Position numbers and translations under genes: made by a program. This document shows, in pieces, positions 8,593 to 17,346 of a stretch of 64,000 nucleotides of DNA (position 1 is its first letter; the number at the start of each line of letters is the position of its first letter). Under the pieces are notes generated by a model, which was not told where the DNA came from, made no database searches, and worked only from the letters and a program-made list of their open reading frames with translations. Source of the stretch: Varibaculum massiliense (GTDB lineage: Bacteria > Actinomycetota > Actinomycetes > Actinomycetales > Actinomycetaceae); contig NZ_FNWI01000004.1 of assembly GCF_900106855.1 (NCBI RefSeq), forward strand, positions 2,215,304 to 2,279,303. The letters run 5' to 3'.

Positions 8593-9234
8593 TTAATCTT
8601 GTGGGCAATAAACCCCAACTGCTAGTCCATCTCCACAGGTGAGTATATTGGCGATAAAACGCTCATCAGCGAGTAGGGAAGTTACTGCTTGCCGCATGTG
8701 GGTGGTTTCCATTTCCCGGCGGGCAGGATCTCCAACTTGATCCATCCAGAGGGCGTGCACAATTGCTACCATCCCGCCGGGGCGTAAGATTCGAGTAGCT
8801 TGTTCGATATAGCTGGAAATTTCCCGCACGTCGGCGTCAATCACCACCAGATCGTAGGCGGCGCCTGCCATCCGGGGGAGTACCTCTAGGGCGTGACCAT
8901 TAATCAGACGGCTACGATTCGACCGGTGGGCAGCGGATCGAAAAGCACTACGGGCAGCCGCCTGGAACTCTGATTCCGAGTCGATAGTGGTCAGCACCCC
9001 ATTTTCGGACATTCCCTCCAGCAAGTAGAGACCCGAAACTCCCGCCCCGGTGCCGATCTCAAAAATTGCTTTCGCCCCGCAAGCGGCAGAGAGCATCCGC
9101 AAGGCTGCTCCGGTAGCGGGAGAAACCGGGCTAGCCCCCAGTTCGACGGCTAGGGCGCGCGCTGCCGCCGTGTTTTCGTCCTCAACTACCTGGGATTCGG
9201 TCCAATCCCAACTTAAAGCCTTGTTGTTATTCAT
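8593..9234 (-). CDS. Class I SAM-dependent O-methyltransferase
   Basis: This 213-residue protein is of the COMT-like O-methyltransferase type. It has a SAM-binding loop EIGTGAGVSGLYLLEGM (about residues 57-73), the acidic TTIDSE after strand 2, YDLVVIDADVREISSYIEQATRILRPGGMVAI as motif IV/V, and an N-terminal helix that usually covers the active site. It is cytoplasmic. It is read toward the LOG gene and follows mrp on the same strand with a 59-bp gap. The methyl acceptor cannot be inferred. Confidence 0.88.
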   Translation of the reverse strand: MNNNKALSWDWTESQVVEDENTAAARALAVELGASPVSPATGAALRMLSAACGAKAIFEIGTGAGVSGLYLLEGMSENGVLTTIDSESEFQAAARSAFRSAAHRSNRSRLINGHALEVLPRMAGAAYDLVVIDADVREISSYIEQATRILRPGGMVAIVHALWMDQVGDPARREMETTHMRQAVTSLLADERFIANILTCGDGLAVGVYCPQD

Positions 9235-9293
9235 AACGACTTCCTTGCTAACGGATTTACGTTTTCTCCAGTTTATGAAACCTGCCGGGCAGC

Positions 9294-10415
9294 TTACAGC
9301 GGTTTGACCCCCAGGTTACGTCCCGCCAGGGAGCGGGTGCGTTTTGTAAGCGCCTGCGCCACCTCGTTAATAGCTTGCGAGGACGGAGAATCTGGATGCA
9401 TCGCCACTACCGGAGTTCCCTGGTCAGCGCCCTCTCGCAAGGCAATATCTAGCGGTACTTGCGCTAAAACCGGAACCTGATAGCCCAGTTGCGCGCTAAG
9501 CCGTCCCGCTACCATTTCCCCGCCGCCGCTGCCAAACAGGTGCAACTTGCTGCCATCCGGCTGGGGCAGATAAGACATATTTTCGATTACTCCGATTACC
9601 CGCTGATCGGTTTGCGCCCCGATAACTCCGGCGCGCTCAGCAACTTCTGCCGCCGCTACCTGCGGAGTGGTCACCACCAATATCTCTGACCTGGGCAGCA
9701 GCTGGGAAATAGAGATTGCCACGTCACCGGTTCCTGGAGGTAGATCCAGCAGTAAAACATCCAGGTCACCCCAGTAAACATCGGCTAAGAATTGTTGCAA
9801 AGCACGGTGCAGCATCGGACCGCGCCACACTACCGGCTGCCCATCCGGCACAAACATTCCGATAGAGATAACTTTCACCCCACCAGCCACCGGGGGAACA
9901 ATCATGCCATCAATAACTGTGGGTTCTTCCGCCACCCCCAGCATCCTAGGAATTGAGAAACCGTAAATATCGGCGTCTAACACCCCAACTTTAAGACCTT
10001 GCGCTGCCAAAGCCAGCGCCAAGTTGGCGGTCATTGAAGACTTACCAACCCCGCCTTTACCAGACGTAATCGCATAGACGCGGGTCAAAGAATCTGGCTG
10101 GGCAAAAGGAATAATATTTTGGGGACCGGAAAGTTTTTCTTTCAAGGCAGCCCTTTGAGCTTCATCCATCACGCCCATTTCTACGGTTACTGCCGTCACT
10201 CCGGGAACTTTGGCTACTTCTTCACGAACATCTTTTTCAATGGTGGCCTGTAGGGGGCAGCCGGCGATGGTTAAGTCAACCTTGACGGTAACCGCGCCTT
10301 CCTCACCAATAGAAACTTCCCGTACCATATCCAGGTCGGTGATTGACCGTCCCAGTTCCGGATCTATTACCCGCGAGAGTGCCTGCCTGATTGTCTCTTC
10401 ATTTAACTGACTCAT
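9294..10415 (-). CDS. mrp: Mrp/NBP35-type Fe-S cluster carrier ATPase
   Basis: The start is placed at 10415 (MSQLNEETIRQALSRVIDPE) because family members begin here and GGAAGG precedes it. Residues 5-85 form a MIP18/DUF59 domain with the conserved DPEL and TIAGCPLQ (Cys). The C-terminal two thirds is a deviant P-loop ATPase: TSGKGGVGKSSMTANLALAL, DADIYGFSIPRMLG, LLLDLPPGTGDVAIS. Family members bind and transfer Fe-S clusters. A CxxC pair near the C-terminus, usual in many Mrp proteins, is not seen here. It probably serves cytoplasmic Fe-S protein maturation. Confidence 0.92.
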   Translation of the reverse strand: MSQLNEETIRQALSRVIDPELGRSITDLDMVREVSIGEEGAVTVKVDLTIAGCPLQATIEKDVREEVAKVPGVTAVTVEMGVMDEAQRAALKEKLSGPQNIIPFAQPDSLTRVYAITSGKGGVGKSSMTANLALALAAQGLKVGVLDADIYGFSIPRMLGVAEEPTVIDGMIVPPVAGGVKVISIGMFVPDGQPVVWRGPMLHRALQQFLADVYWGDLDVLLLDLPPGTGDVAISISQLLPRSEILVVTTPQVAAAEVAERAGVIGAQTDQRVIGVIENMSYLPQPDGSKLHLFGSGGGEMVAGRLSAQLGYQVPVLAQVPLDIALREGADQGTPVVAMHPDSPSSQAINEVAQALTKRTRSLAGRNLGVKPL

Positions 10416-10505
10416 GCCTTCCATCCTATAGGGTGAGCGTCTCGACCTCACTTTCCGATAGGAACCTTAAGGAGGTAAAAACCGGGTTTTTAGCTAATGC
10501 TTACT

Positions 10506-11084
10506 TTAGAAATTAGAAATCGAGGAAGAATTATTGTCCCCAAGTTTATATTTTCCCTGTTCAGGATGGTGTTTATTTTCCTCTAAATCTCTGCGAGCCT
10601 TTTGGTATTCCTCTGCGCGAAGCTCATCTAAGAGGTCGCGGAGTTCGCCCCGAACGAAGTCCCGGGTAGCTACCTCAGACATTGACAGACGTAAAGAGGC
10701 AATCTCGCGGGTGAGATATTCGATTTCGGCATGATTCTTTGCGGCTCGGCGCCGGTCTTGTTCCGCGGAAACCCGGTCGCGGTCATCTTGCCGGTTCTGC
10801 GCCAACAAAATCAGGGGAGAAGCATAAGAAGCCTGCAAAGATAGCATTAAAGTTAGGGCGGTGAAACCAAGAGCAGAGCTGTCAAAACGCCAAGCCTCGG
10901 GAGCCCAAGAGTTCCAGCCCAACCAAATAATCACGAATACCGTCAGGTAAACCAAGAATTGGGGGGTTCCCTGGAAACGGGCAAAAGATTCTGAAACCCG
11001 CCCCACGCCCTCGGATTGTAAATTTATGCGCGGAAGCCGAAAACGACGTTTTCTTTCACGGGGAGTATCAAGCCTGTCCGCCAT
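10506..11084 (-). CDS. DUF1003 membrane protein
   Basis: This 192-residue protein carries a DUF1003 domain with two membrane helices (FLVYLTVFVIIWLGWNSW at about 43-60 and ALGFTALTLMLSLQASYASPLILLAQNRQ at about 73-101). Family features are the PEAWRFD loop and the SPLILLAQNRQDDRDR exit. The charged C-terminal 90 residues are likely coiled coil (REIASLRLSMSEVATRDF). Its start lies 17 bp inside the MgtE_N-CBS gene, so the two are translationally coupled, an arrangement common in actinomycetes. A role with the coupled Mg-related protein is inferred. Confidence 0.9.
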   Translation of the reverse strand: MADRLDTPRERKRRFRLPRINLQSEGVGRVSESFARFQGTPQFLVYLTVFVIIWLGWNSWAPEAWRFDSSALGFTALTLMLSLQASYASPLILLAQNRQDDRDRVSAEQDRRRAAKNHAEIEYLTREIASLRLSMSEVATRDFVRGELRDLLDELRAEEYQKARRDLEENKHHPEQGKYKLGDNNSSSISNF

Positions 11085-12381
11085 CTTCGCTCCTTTCCCT
11101 TTCCATTGCTAAATCGGTTTCATCCTCGTCAGCATCGCGCCAATCTGCAGGTAGAAGATGATCGAGGACGTCATCAACCGAGACTGCACCCAGTAGATGT
11201 CGATTCTTATCAACTACCGGTACTGCGGTTAAATTATAGGTAGCCAGCAGCCTGGTTACCGTGCCGATACCGGCAGTAGGATCCACTCCCTTTAGATCAT
11301 CGTCCAGGATCTGCCCCAGCAGGGTTTGGGGAGGTTCCCGTAGTGCCTTTTGAATATGAACTGCTCCCAAGAAACGCCCCGTGGGAGTTTCGGTTGGCGG
11401 GCGGGTAACACACACCATCGCGGCCAGAGCCGGAGGAATATCTTGCCGCCGCACATGGGCTAGCAGGGTGGCAACGTCAGCATCTGGAGGCAAAATCACC
11501 GGGGTGGTGGTCATTAAACCACCGGCGGTACGTTCCCCGTACACCATCAAACGGCGCACATCCGCCGCTTCTTCCGGTTCCATTTCCGCTAACAAAATCT
11601 GTGCCTGTTTTTCGGGCAGCTCTTTTACCAAGTCGGTAGCGTCGTCGGGTTGCATAACATCTAACACATCGGCCGCGCGGGCGATATCTAGAGAAGTAAG
11701 GATGGCAACTCGATCTTCTTGACCGAGTTCTTCCAACACATCCGCTAGGCGTTCATCTCCCAGTTGTGCAGCAACTTCTAGGCGGCGTTCTTCCGGCAGA
11801 TCAGCCAGCACATCTGCCACATCGGCAGCTTTCGCACCCTCTAACTGAGCCAGTAGGGTAGTTGCCTCTTGCGGGAGTACTGATTTACGCAAATGCGTTA
11901 CCTCTGCCGGATCAATCAGCATAGTTTCCCCGCGGCTAAGAGCTAGCGCGGAAGTTACCCGCTGTACATAGAGTTTGGTGATATACCAGTCGCGGCGGTC
12001 ATCCTGCTCCATGCACATATCCTGGATTTTTACGTCCCCAGAACCATCCCGCATGGATAGCACCCGATCCATGAGTTCGCCCATCACCATGGTTTCCGCT
12101 ACTCGCTGCTGGAACTGGCGGATATTAACCAATCCGGTGGTGATTACTTGTCCCGGCTGGATAGCCACAATTCGAGTTACCGGCACAAACACCCGCCGGT
12201 GTCCGGCAACTTCCACCACCAAACCCACTACCGTTGGCAACCCGGTAAAACGTAAAACAATTATTACGTCGGTTACCTGACCGATCTCGTCTCCTACCGG
12301 GTCAAATACTCGAGTTCCCGCCAGTTTTCCAATGAAAACGCGGGAACCGACGGGTTTGATTGAGTGCTTGGCGTGCTCCAT
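11068..12381 (-). CDS. PRC-barrel / MgtE N-terminal / CBS domain protein, no transporter domain
   Basis: The 437-residue protein combines a PRC-barrel-like N-terminus (KLAGTRVFDPVGDEIGQVTDV, residues about 18-90), an MgtE_N superhelical domain (about 195-290: DVADVLADLPEERR, ILTSLDIARAADVLDVMQPDDATDLVKELPEKQAQILLAEMEPEEAADVRRLM) and a CBS pair (about 300-425). True MgtE channels continue into five membrane helices; these are absent here. It therefore looks like the cytosolic Mg-sensing half of MgtE acting alone or with the coupled DUF1003 protein. Regulation of a separate transporter or of membrane stability is possible, but not shown by the sequence. Confidence 0.9.
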   Translation of the reverse strand: MEHAKHSIKPVGSRVFIGKLAGTRVFDPVGDEIGQVTDVIIVLRFTGLPTVVGLVVEVAGHRRVFVPVTRIVAIQPGQVITTGLVNIRQFQQRVAETMVMGELMDRVLSMRDGSGDVKIQDMCMEQDDRRDWYITKLYVQRVTSALALSRGETMLIDPAEVTHLRKSVLPQEATTLLAQLEGAKAADVADVLADLPEERRLEVAAQLGDERLADVLEELGQEDRVAILTSLDIARAADVLDVMQPDDATDLVKELPEKQAQILLAEMEPEEAADVRRLMVYGERTAGGLMTTTPVILPPDADVATLLAHVRRQDIPPALAAMVCVTRPPTETPTGRFLGAVHIQKALREPPQTLLGQILDDDLKGVDPTAGIGTVTRLLATYNLTAVPVVDKNRHLLGAVSVDDVLDHLLPADWRDADEDETDLAMERERSEDGGQA

Positions 12382-12566
12382 GTCTCTAACTCTACTTGAA
12401 GATTGTGGAAGGTAAGAGGTTAGCTGTCTTATTATGCTCCGCTATTGCTGAAACTGTTTCTTGTCCGGGGAATCAAGATCACCAGCCAGATTCGCCGGAG
12501 GTAAAATCTGCAAGGTTTACGGCAAATAGTTTTGCATTGCCAGACCGTAACATACACACTTAAGAT

Positions 12567-13340
12567 ATGGCTTTATTCCAAAATCATCCGGAGACCACCC
12601 TGCCCAGCGGGCGGGATTTAGCGACCTTTCCTTCTAAAGAAAGCGCTGAAGAAGCCATTAACTACTTACATTCTAAAGATTTCCCAGTGGCGCAACTGCT
12701 GGTACAAGAGCGCGGATTGACTCGCATAAATCAAGTAGTTGGGGTAGTCACCTGGCCTAAAGCCCTGCTGGCTGGTTTTACCCGCGGTCTAATGATGGGA
12801 ATTTTTTTGGCTTTACTTTTCGTACTTTGGAAACCCGCCTGGGCAGTTTTTGCTCCTCTAATAATCGGCGCCTTTGCTATTTTTCGAGCTATTGAACGCC
12901 TTGTTGCTTGGACGATTCGCTCTTCCTCCTCCGGTTATCCCATTGCTTTTTCTTCTTCCTTAACCGCTGAAAAACACGTACTTATGGTCAGAGAGGATTA
13001 CTACACTGCTCGGCGCCTGCTCTTGGACAATCCCCGTTTTCAAGCGGCAGTAGTAGAACAGGATGCCCCTAGCAGCGTCACTGCCGGTCCCACCGAGTTT
13101 GGTTCGGGTGCTGACGAACAGCCACGCTACGGGGTGCGGCTAAGCCCGGATGCTCGCCGCCAATTACGCTCCCAACAGGAACAATTAAAAGATCAAGTGC
13201 CTGCGGCTGCGATGCCGACCTGTGCCGAGCCGTCCCCGAAAACCTTAGAAAGCAAGCAGAAAAACACTGCTGGGCGGGAAGAAAACGAGGAAGTACCGAA
13301 GGAAACGCCTCTAGACAGTGACCAAAATGACGCCCGTTAG
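12567..13340 (+). CDS. Membrane protein with general-stress-protein-17M-like domain
   Basis: The N-terminus (RDLATFPSKESAEEAINYLHSKDFPVAQLLVQERGLTRIN) resembles the short general stress protein 17M-like domain found in many actinomycete membrane proteins. Two adjacent hydrophobic segments follow (LLAGFTRGLMMGIFLALLFVLW and AWAVFAPLIIGAFAIFRAI, about residues 70-115). The central part returns to a soluble fold, and the C-terminal 80 residues are Glu/Gln/Lys-rich and probably disordered. It is divergent from the MgtE_N gene (185-bp intergenic) and ends in a terminator. Function unknown. Confidence 0.82.
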   Translation: MALFQNHPETTLPSGRDLATFPSKESAEEAINYLHSKDFPVAQLLVQERGLTRINQVVGVVTWPKALLAGFTRGLMMGIFLALLFVLWKPAWAVFAPLIIGAFAIFRAIERLVAWTIRSSSSGYPIAFSSSLTAEKHVLMVREDYYTARRLLLDNPRFQAAVVEQDAPSSVTAGPTEFGSGADEQPRYGVRLSPDARRQLRSQQEQLKDQVPAAAMPTCAEPSPKTLESKQKNTAGREENEEVPKETPLDSDQNDAR

Positions 13341-13377
13341 CACTGGTAGCGAGGGCAGGGGTATATTTAAGGAAGTT

Positions 13378-13410
13378 CCGGCGCGGCGACCCTAATCCCG
13401 CCGGTTTTTT
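13378..13410 (+). terminator. Intrinsic terminator before typA
   Basis: CCGGCG (13378-13383) pairs with CGCCGG (13399-13404), followed by six T. It ends the upstream membrane-protein transcript and isolates typA. Confidence 0.7.
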
Positions 13411-13452
13411 CATGCTCGAGTTAATACTTGGAACGGTTATAAGGAGGAGCGC

Positions 13453-15378
13453 ATGAAGATTCGCCAGGATTTGCGAAATGTGGCGATCGTTGCTCACGTA
13501 GACCACGGGAAAACTACCCTAGTGGACAAAATGCTCTGGGAATCGGGAGCCTTCGGCGATCATGCCAGCGTAGAAAAAACCGGCGAACGGGTGATGGATT
13601 CAGGCGACTTGGAACGGGAAAAAGGCATCACCATCCTGGCGAAAAACACCGCGGTTCATTATGCGGGGAAAGCTGCCCAAAATGTGGGGGTCAGCGAAGG
13701 GATCACCATTAACGTGATTGATACTCCCGGACACGCTGATTTCGGTGGGGAAGTAGAACGTGCCCTCTCGATGGTGGATGGGGTAGTGCTGCTGGTGGAT
13801 GCCGCCGAAGGGCCGCTGCCGCAAACCCGCTTTGTATTGCGTAAAGCGCTGGCTGCCCGCCTTCCGGTAATCGTGGTGATAAATAAGGTTGACCGCCCAG
13901 ATTCGCGGATTGAAGAAGTAGAAGCCGAAACTGTTGACCTGTTGCTGGCTCTAGCACAAGACTTGGTTGATGAAGGCGAAGAAGTAGATTTAGATTCTTT
14001 GCTCGATGTTCCGGTGCTTTATTGCTCGGCAAAAGCTGGCTGCTGTTCCTGGGAAAAACCGGCTCGCGGGAAACTACCCGGCAGCGACCTCCACGACCTG
14101 TTCGACGCGATTATTAACCGGATTCCTGGGCCTGAATATGACCCGGATGCTCCCTTGGCAGCCCATGTAACCAACCTGGATTCTTCGCCTTTCCTCGGGC
14201 GCCTGGCTTTATTGCGGATCCACAACGGGACTTTGCGGCATGGTGAACACGTAGGTTGGGCGCGTCATGACGGCTCGATTACTGACGTAAAGCTCACCGA
14301 GCTGCTGGCTACTTTCGGATTGGAACGTAAAAGTGTAGAGGAAGCCCACGCCGGCGATATCGTGGCGGTAGCCGGCATCCCCGAAATTACTATTGGGGAA
14401 TCTCTGGTGGATCTGGAAGACCCCCGCCCGCTGCCGCTGATTAAGGTAGATGATCCCGCTATCTCCATGACTATCGGTACCAACACTTCTCCGCTGGCAG
14501 GCAGGGTAAAGGGACATAAACTTACGGCTCGCCAAGTTAAAGACCGCCTCGATCGGGAACTAATCGGGAACGTGTCCTTGAAAGTACTGCCGACTGAACG
14601 CCCTGACGCCTGGGAGGTACAGGGGCGCGGGGAACTGGCCTTGGCGATTTTGATTGAGCAAATGCGCCGGGAAGGTTTCGAACTAACCGCCGGAAAACCC
14701 CAGGTAGTCACCAAAGAGATTGACGGGAAAAGATACGAGCCGATGGAACAAATGACCATCGATGTACCCGAAGATTACCTGGGTAAAGTAACCGAGTTAA
14801 TGGCCGCGCGCAAAGGCAAATTGCAGACTATGTCTAATCATGGCACGGGCTGGGTGCGCCTGATTTTCCGGGTGCCGGCTCGCGGTCTGATTTCCTTCCG
14901 TTCCAAGTTTCTAACCGAAACTCGCGGATCGGGGATTGCCTCTTCTATTGCCGATGGATACGCCCCCTGGCAAGGCACGATTACCCGCCGCCAAAGCGGG
15001 TCCCTAGTATCGGATCGCGCCGGAAAATCTACGCCCTACGCGATGATTCAGTTGCAAGAGCGAGGCAGTTTCATTATTCAACCCGGTAGCGAAGTCTATG
15101 AGGGGCAAGTGGTAGCAGAAAATCCGCGGGGGGAAGATATGGACGTCAATATCACCCGGGAAAAGAAGCAAACCAATATGCGTTCTTCCACTGCCGATGC
15201 TTTTGAGGGGTTAGTTCCTCCCCGGGTACTTACTTTGGAAGAATCGCTAGAGTTTGCTGCCGAGGACGAATGTGTGGAAGTTACCCCGGAAGAGATCCGG
15301 ATCCGCAAAGTGGTATTAAGTGCGCAAGACCGTTTCAAAATTGCGTCTCGCCGCCGTCGTCAAGAACGCGGCGAATAG
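13453..15378 (+). CDS. typA: Translational GTPase TypA/BipA
   Basis: This is a ribosome-binding GTPase of the EF-G superfamily (641 aa) involved in ribosome assembly and stress adaptation. G-domain motifs are intact: [15 protein letters not shown] (P-loop, residues 12-26), EREKGITI (switch I), [16 protein letters not shown] (switch II) and [12 protein letters not shown] (G4). Domain II, the EF-G-like domains III/V ([40 protein letters not shown]) and the BipA-specific C-terminus ([21 protein letters not shown]) are all recognisable. AAGGAGG lies nine bases upstream of the ATG. The length and ending are normal for the family. Confidence 0.96.
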   Translation: MKIRQDLRNVAIVAHVDHGKTTLVDKMLWESGAFGDHASVEKTGERVMDSGDLEREKGITILAKNTAVHYAGKAAQNVGVSEGITINVIDTPGHADFGGEVERALSMVDGVVLLVDAAEGPLPQTRFVLRKALAARLPVIVVINKVDRPDSRIEEVEAETVDLLLALAQDLVDEGEEVDLDSLLDVPVLYCSAKAGCCSWEKPARGKLPGSDLHDLFDAIINRIPGPEYDPDAPLAAHVTNLDSSPFLGRLALLRIHNGTLRHGEHVGWARHDGSITDVKLTELLATFGLERKSVEEAHAGDIVAVAGIPEITIGESLVDLEDPRPLPLIKVDDPAISMTIGTNTSPLAGRVKGHKLTARQVKDRLDRELIGNVSLKVLPTERPDAWEVQGRGELALAILIEQMRREGFELTAGKPQVVTKEIDGKRYEPMEQMTIDVPEDYLGKVTELMAARKGKLQTMSNHGTGWVRLIFRVPARGLISFRSKFLTETRGSGIASSIADGYAPWQGTITRRQSGSLVSDRAGKSTPYAMIQLQERGSFIIQPGSEVYEGQVVAENPRGEDMDVNITREKKQTNMRSSTADAFEGLVPPRVLTLEESLEFAAEDECVEVTPEEIRIRKVVLSAQDRFKIASRRRRQERGE

Positions 15379-15403
15379 CTGATTTATTGAGGAATCTGGG
15401 CGG

Positions 15404-15637
15404 CTAGATTTTTGGCGGGGGAGGAACTCTTTTCCCAGTCACCATCTTTTCTGCTGGGACTGTCACTGGGCCTTTGCGGGTCAAAATAGTGACGCTATCT
15501 GGGCTTACGTCTTGGACTTCTCCCAAAGCGTCGTAGAGACCATCGGCTTCTCTGCGGCGCAGCACTACCCGTTCGCCTACTTTCCAAGACAGCCAAGGAA
15601 GGCGCGGCGGCGGTTTCTGATTGCCCACAAACTTCAT
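15404..15637 (-). CDS. Small SH3-like domain protein (77 aa)
   Basis: This small basic protein (VGERVVLRRREADGLYDALGEVQDVSPDSVTILTRKGPVTVPAEKMVTGKRVPPPP) resembles the SH3-like module that precedes the GNAT domain in some actinomycete acetyltransferases, here encoded alone. No acetyltransferase domain follows in any frame. It lies between typA and fdxA on the opposite strand. The resemblance is from memory of the family pattern; function unknown. Confidence 0.75.
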   Translation of the reverse strand: MKFVGNQKPPPRLPWLSWKVGERVVLRRREADGLYDALGEVQDVSPDSVTILTRKGPVTVPAEKMVTGKRVPPPPKI

Positions 15638-15675
15638 AGTGAGATACTAGCAATATCGGAACCTAAGGAGAATCT

Positions 15676-16002
15676 ATGACTTACGTGATTGCTCAGCCCT
15701 GTGTAGATGTTAAGGATCGCGCCTGCGTCGACGAATGCCCTGTCGATTGCATCTATGAGGGCAAACGCTCGCTCTATATTCACCCCGAAGAATGCGTGGA
15801 CTGTGGGGCCTGCGAACCGGTCTGCCCCACGGAGGCCATCTTTTACGAGGATGACCTGCCGGAAGAATGGGCTGACTACTATCGCGCCAACGTGGACTTT
15901 TTTGAACTTAAAGGTTTGGGTTCGCCCGGAGGCGCCTCCAGTGTTGGCCCCACCGGCTATGACGATCCTATGATTGAAAAGCTGCCTCCCCGCGAAGAAT
16001 AG
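15676..16002 (+). CDS. fdxA: Ferredoxin, 7Fe/8Fe type (FdxA)
   Basis: This 108-residue ferredoxin starts MTYVIAQPCVDVKDRACVDECPVDCIYEG. That arrangement and the following CVDCGACEPVCPTEAI provide ligands for one [3Fe-4S] and one [4Fe-4S] cluster, as in actinomycete FdxA/FdxC. The C-terminal EEWADYYRANVDFF tail is typical. It is cytoplasmic and donates low-potential electrons; the partner is unknown. AAGGAG precedes the ATG. The gene sits 77 bp upstream of dapC, a linkage common in actinomycetes. Confidence 0.95.
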   Translation: MTYVIAQPCVDVKDRACVDECPVDCIYEGKRSLYIHPEECVDCGACEPVCPTEAIFYEDDLPEEWADYYRANVDFFELKGLGSPGGASSVGPTGYDDPMIEKLPPREE

Positions 16003-16079
16003 CTTTTAGTGCCTCCTATTTCCGCTTTATCTGGCGGAAGTAACGCTTTTAGGTGGTGACGGTGCCTTAGGCTGGGAAC

Positions 16080-17240
16080 ATGAAAAACACCGACCTTCCA
16101 CGCCCCCTGAATCTGCCGGTTTTCCCTTGGGACTTACTTGACCCTTATCGGAAAAAAGCGGCAGCTGTCCCAGGGGGAGCTATAGATTTATCTATCGGCA
16201 CCCCGATTGACGACTGCCCAGATATTGCGCAATCCGCTTTACAGGCGGCAGCAAACACTCCCGGTTATCCTGCAGTTATCGGCAATTCCCAGCTGCGTCA
16301 GGCAATGGTCAGCTGGGCGCGCGGGCGGGGAATTACCTGTTTAAGTGAAGACGCTTGCCTGCCAACTGTGGGCTCTAAAGAACTGGTAGCGAATCTGGGG
16401 TGGCAGCTGGGAATAGGTGCTGGCGACAAAGTTCTGTTCCCCGAAATTGCTTACCCGACCTACGATATTTGTGCTCGACTTGCAGGTGCTCAGGGGATTC
16501 CGGTCTCTAACGACATCTCTACTTGGCCACGCGATAGTGCATTGGTCTGGATAAACACCCCCGCTAACCCCACTGGCTGGGTGGCATCTAAGCAATGGCT
16601 GCGAGACGTGGTTTCTTGGGCGCGGGAAGTAGGTGCCGTGGTAGCCAGCGACGAATGCTACGCCGAGCTCACCTACGAGGGCGCAGGCCCTGCCCCCTCG
16701 TTGCTGCAAGCAGACGTGTGCGGGGGGAGCAGTGAAAATCTGCTGCTGGTGTATTCGGTTTCCAAAGAATCTAATTTGGCGGGCTACCGTGCGGCCTTCG
16801 TAGCTGGAGATCCGCAACTAATTTCCGCGCTGGTAGCAGTGCGCAAACATTGTGGGCAAATGATGCCGGCTCCGGTGCAATCAGCTTTAACCCAGGTGCT
16901 TTTAGACCGCTCCCACGTTGGCGAACAGGTAGCGCGTTATGCGTGGCGACGAAAAGTTCTGGCGGCAGCATTGGAAAATGCGGGGCTTAACATTGCTAAA
17001 GAATGTCAAGCTGGTCTTTACCTTTGGGTTTTTGACCCCAAAGACCAAAGTGATAAAGAAAAAATGGGATTTGATAGCGGAGCGGATTGGCGTTTACTGG
17101 ACAGGTTTGCACAGGTAGGAATGATAGTAGCTCCGGAGAGTTTCTATAATTCTAGCCCTGGTTCACATGTGCGAGTGGCGCTCTGCGTAAGTAATCAAGA
17201 AATAGAAAAAGCTGCAAAGCGTTTAGCAACATTTGCCTAA
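16080..17240 (+). CDS. dapC: Succinyldiaminopimelate transaminase (DapC)
   Basis: A fold-type I PLP aminotransferase of 386 residues that would convert N-succinyl-2-amino-6-ketopimelate to N-succinyl-LL-diaminopimelate in lysine/peptidoglycan precursor synthesis. Visible motifs are IDLSIGTPID near the N-terminus, WINTPANPTG (PLP ring and carboxylate contacts), ASDECYAELTYEG and the Lys-bearing SVSKESNLAGYRAAFVAG. The N-terminus LPVFPWDLLDPYRKKAA and proximity to fdxA identify the actinomycete DapC group. A different class I aminotransferase specificity cannot be excluded. Confidence 0.9.
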   Translation: MKNTDLPRPLNLPVFPWDLLDPYRKKAAAVPGGAIDLSIGTPIDDCPDIAQSALQAAANTPGYPAVIGNSQLRQAMVSWARGRGITCLSEDACLPTVGSKELVANLGWQLGIGAGDKVLFPEIAYPTYDICARLAGAQGIPVSNDISTWPRDSALVWINTPANPTGWVASKQWLRDVVSWAREVGAVVASDECYAELTYEGAGPAPSLLQADVCGGSSENLLLVYSVSKESNLAGYRAAFVAGDPQLISALVAVRKHCGQMMPAPVQSALTQVLLDRSHVGEQVARYAWRRKVLAAALENAGLNIAKECQAGLYLWVFDPKDQSDKEKMGFDSGADWRLLDRFAQVGMIVAPESFYNSSPGSHVRVALCVSNQEIEKAAKRLATFA

Positions 17241-17346
17241 GAATGGTGAAGTCTTTAAGAAACTGTTATAGTCTTAAGGGTAATAAGTCCTACATAAAAA
17301 CATGGGATGGCACTAAGTCACCCCCTTTTTCGGGAAGGTTGTCGAA

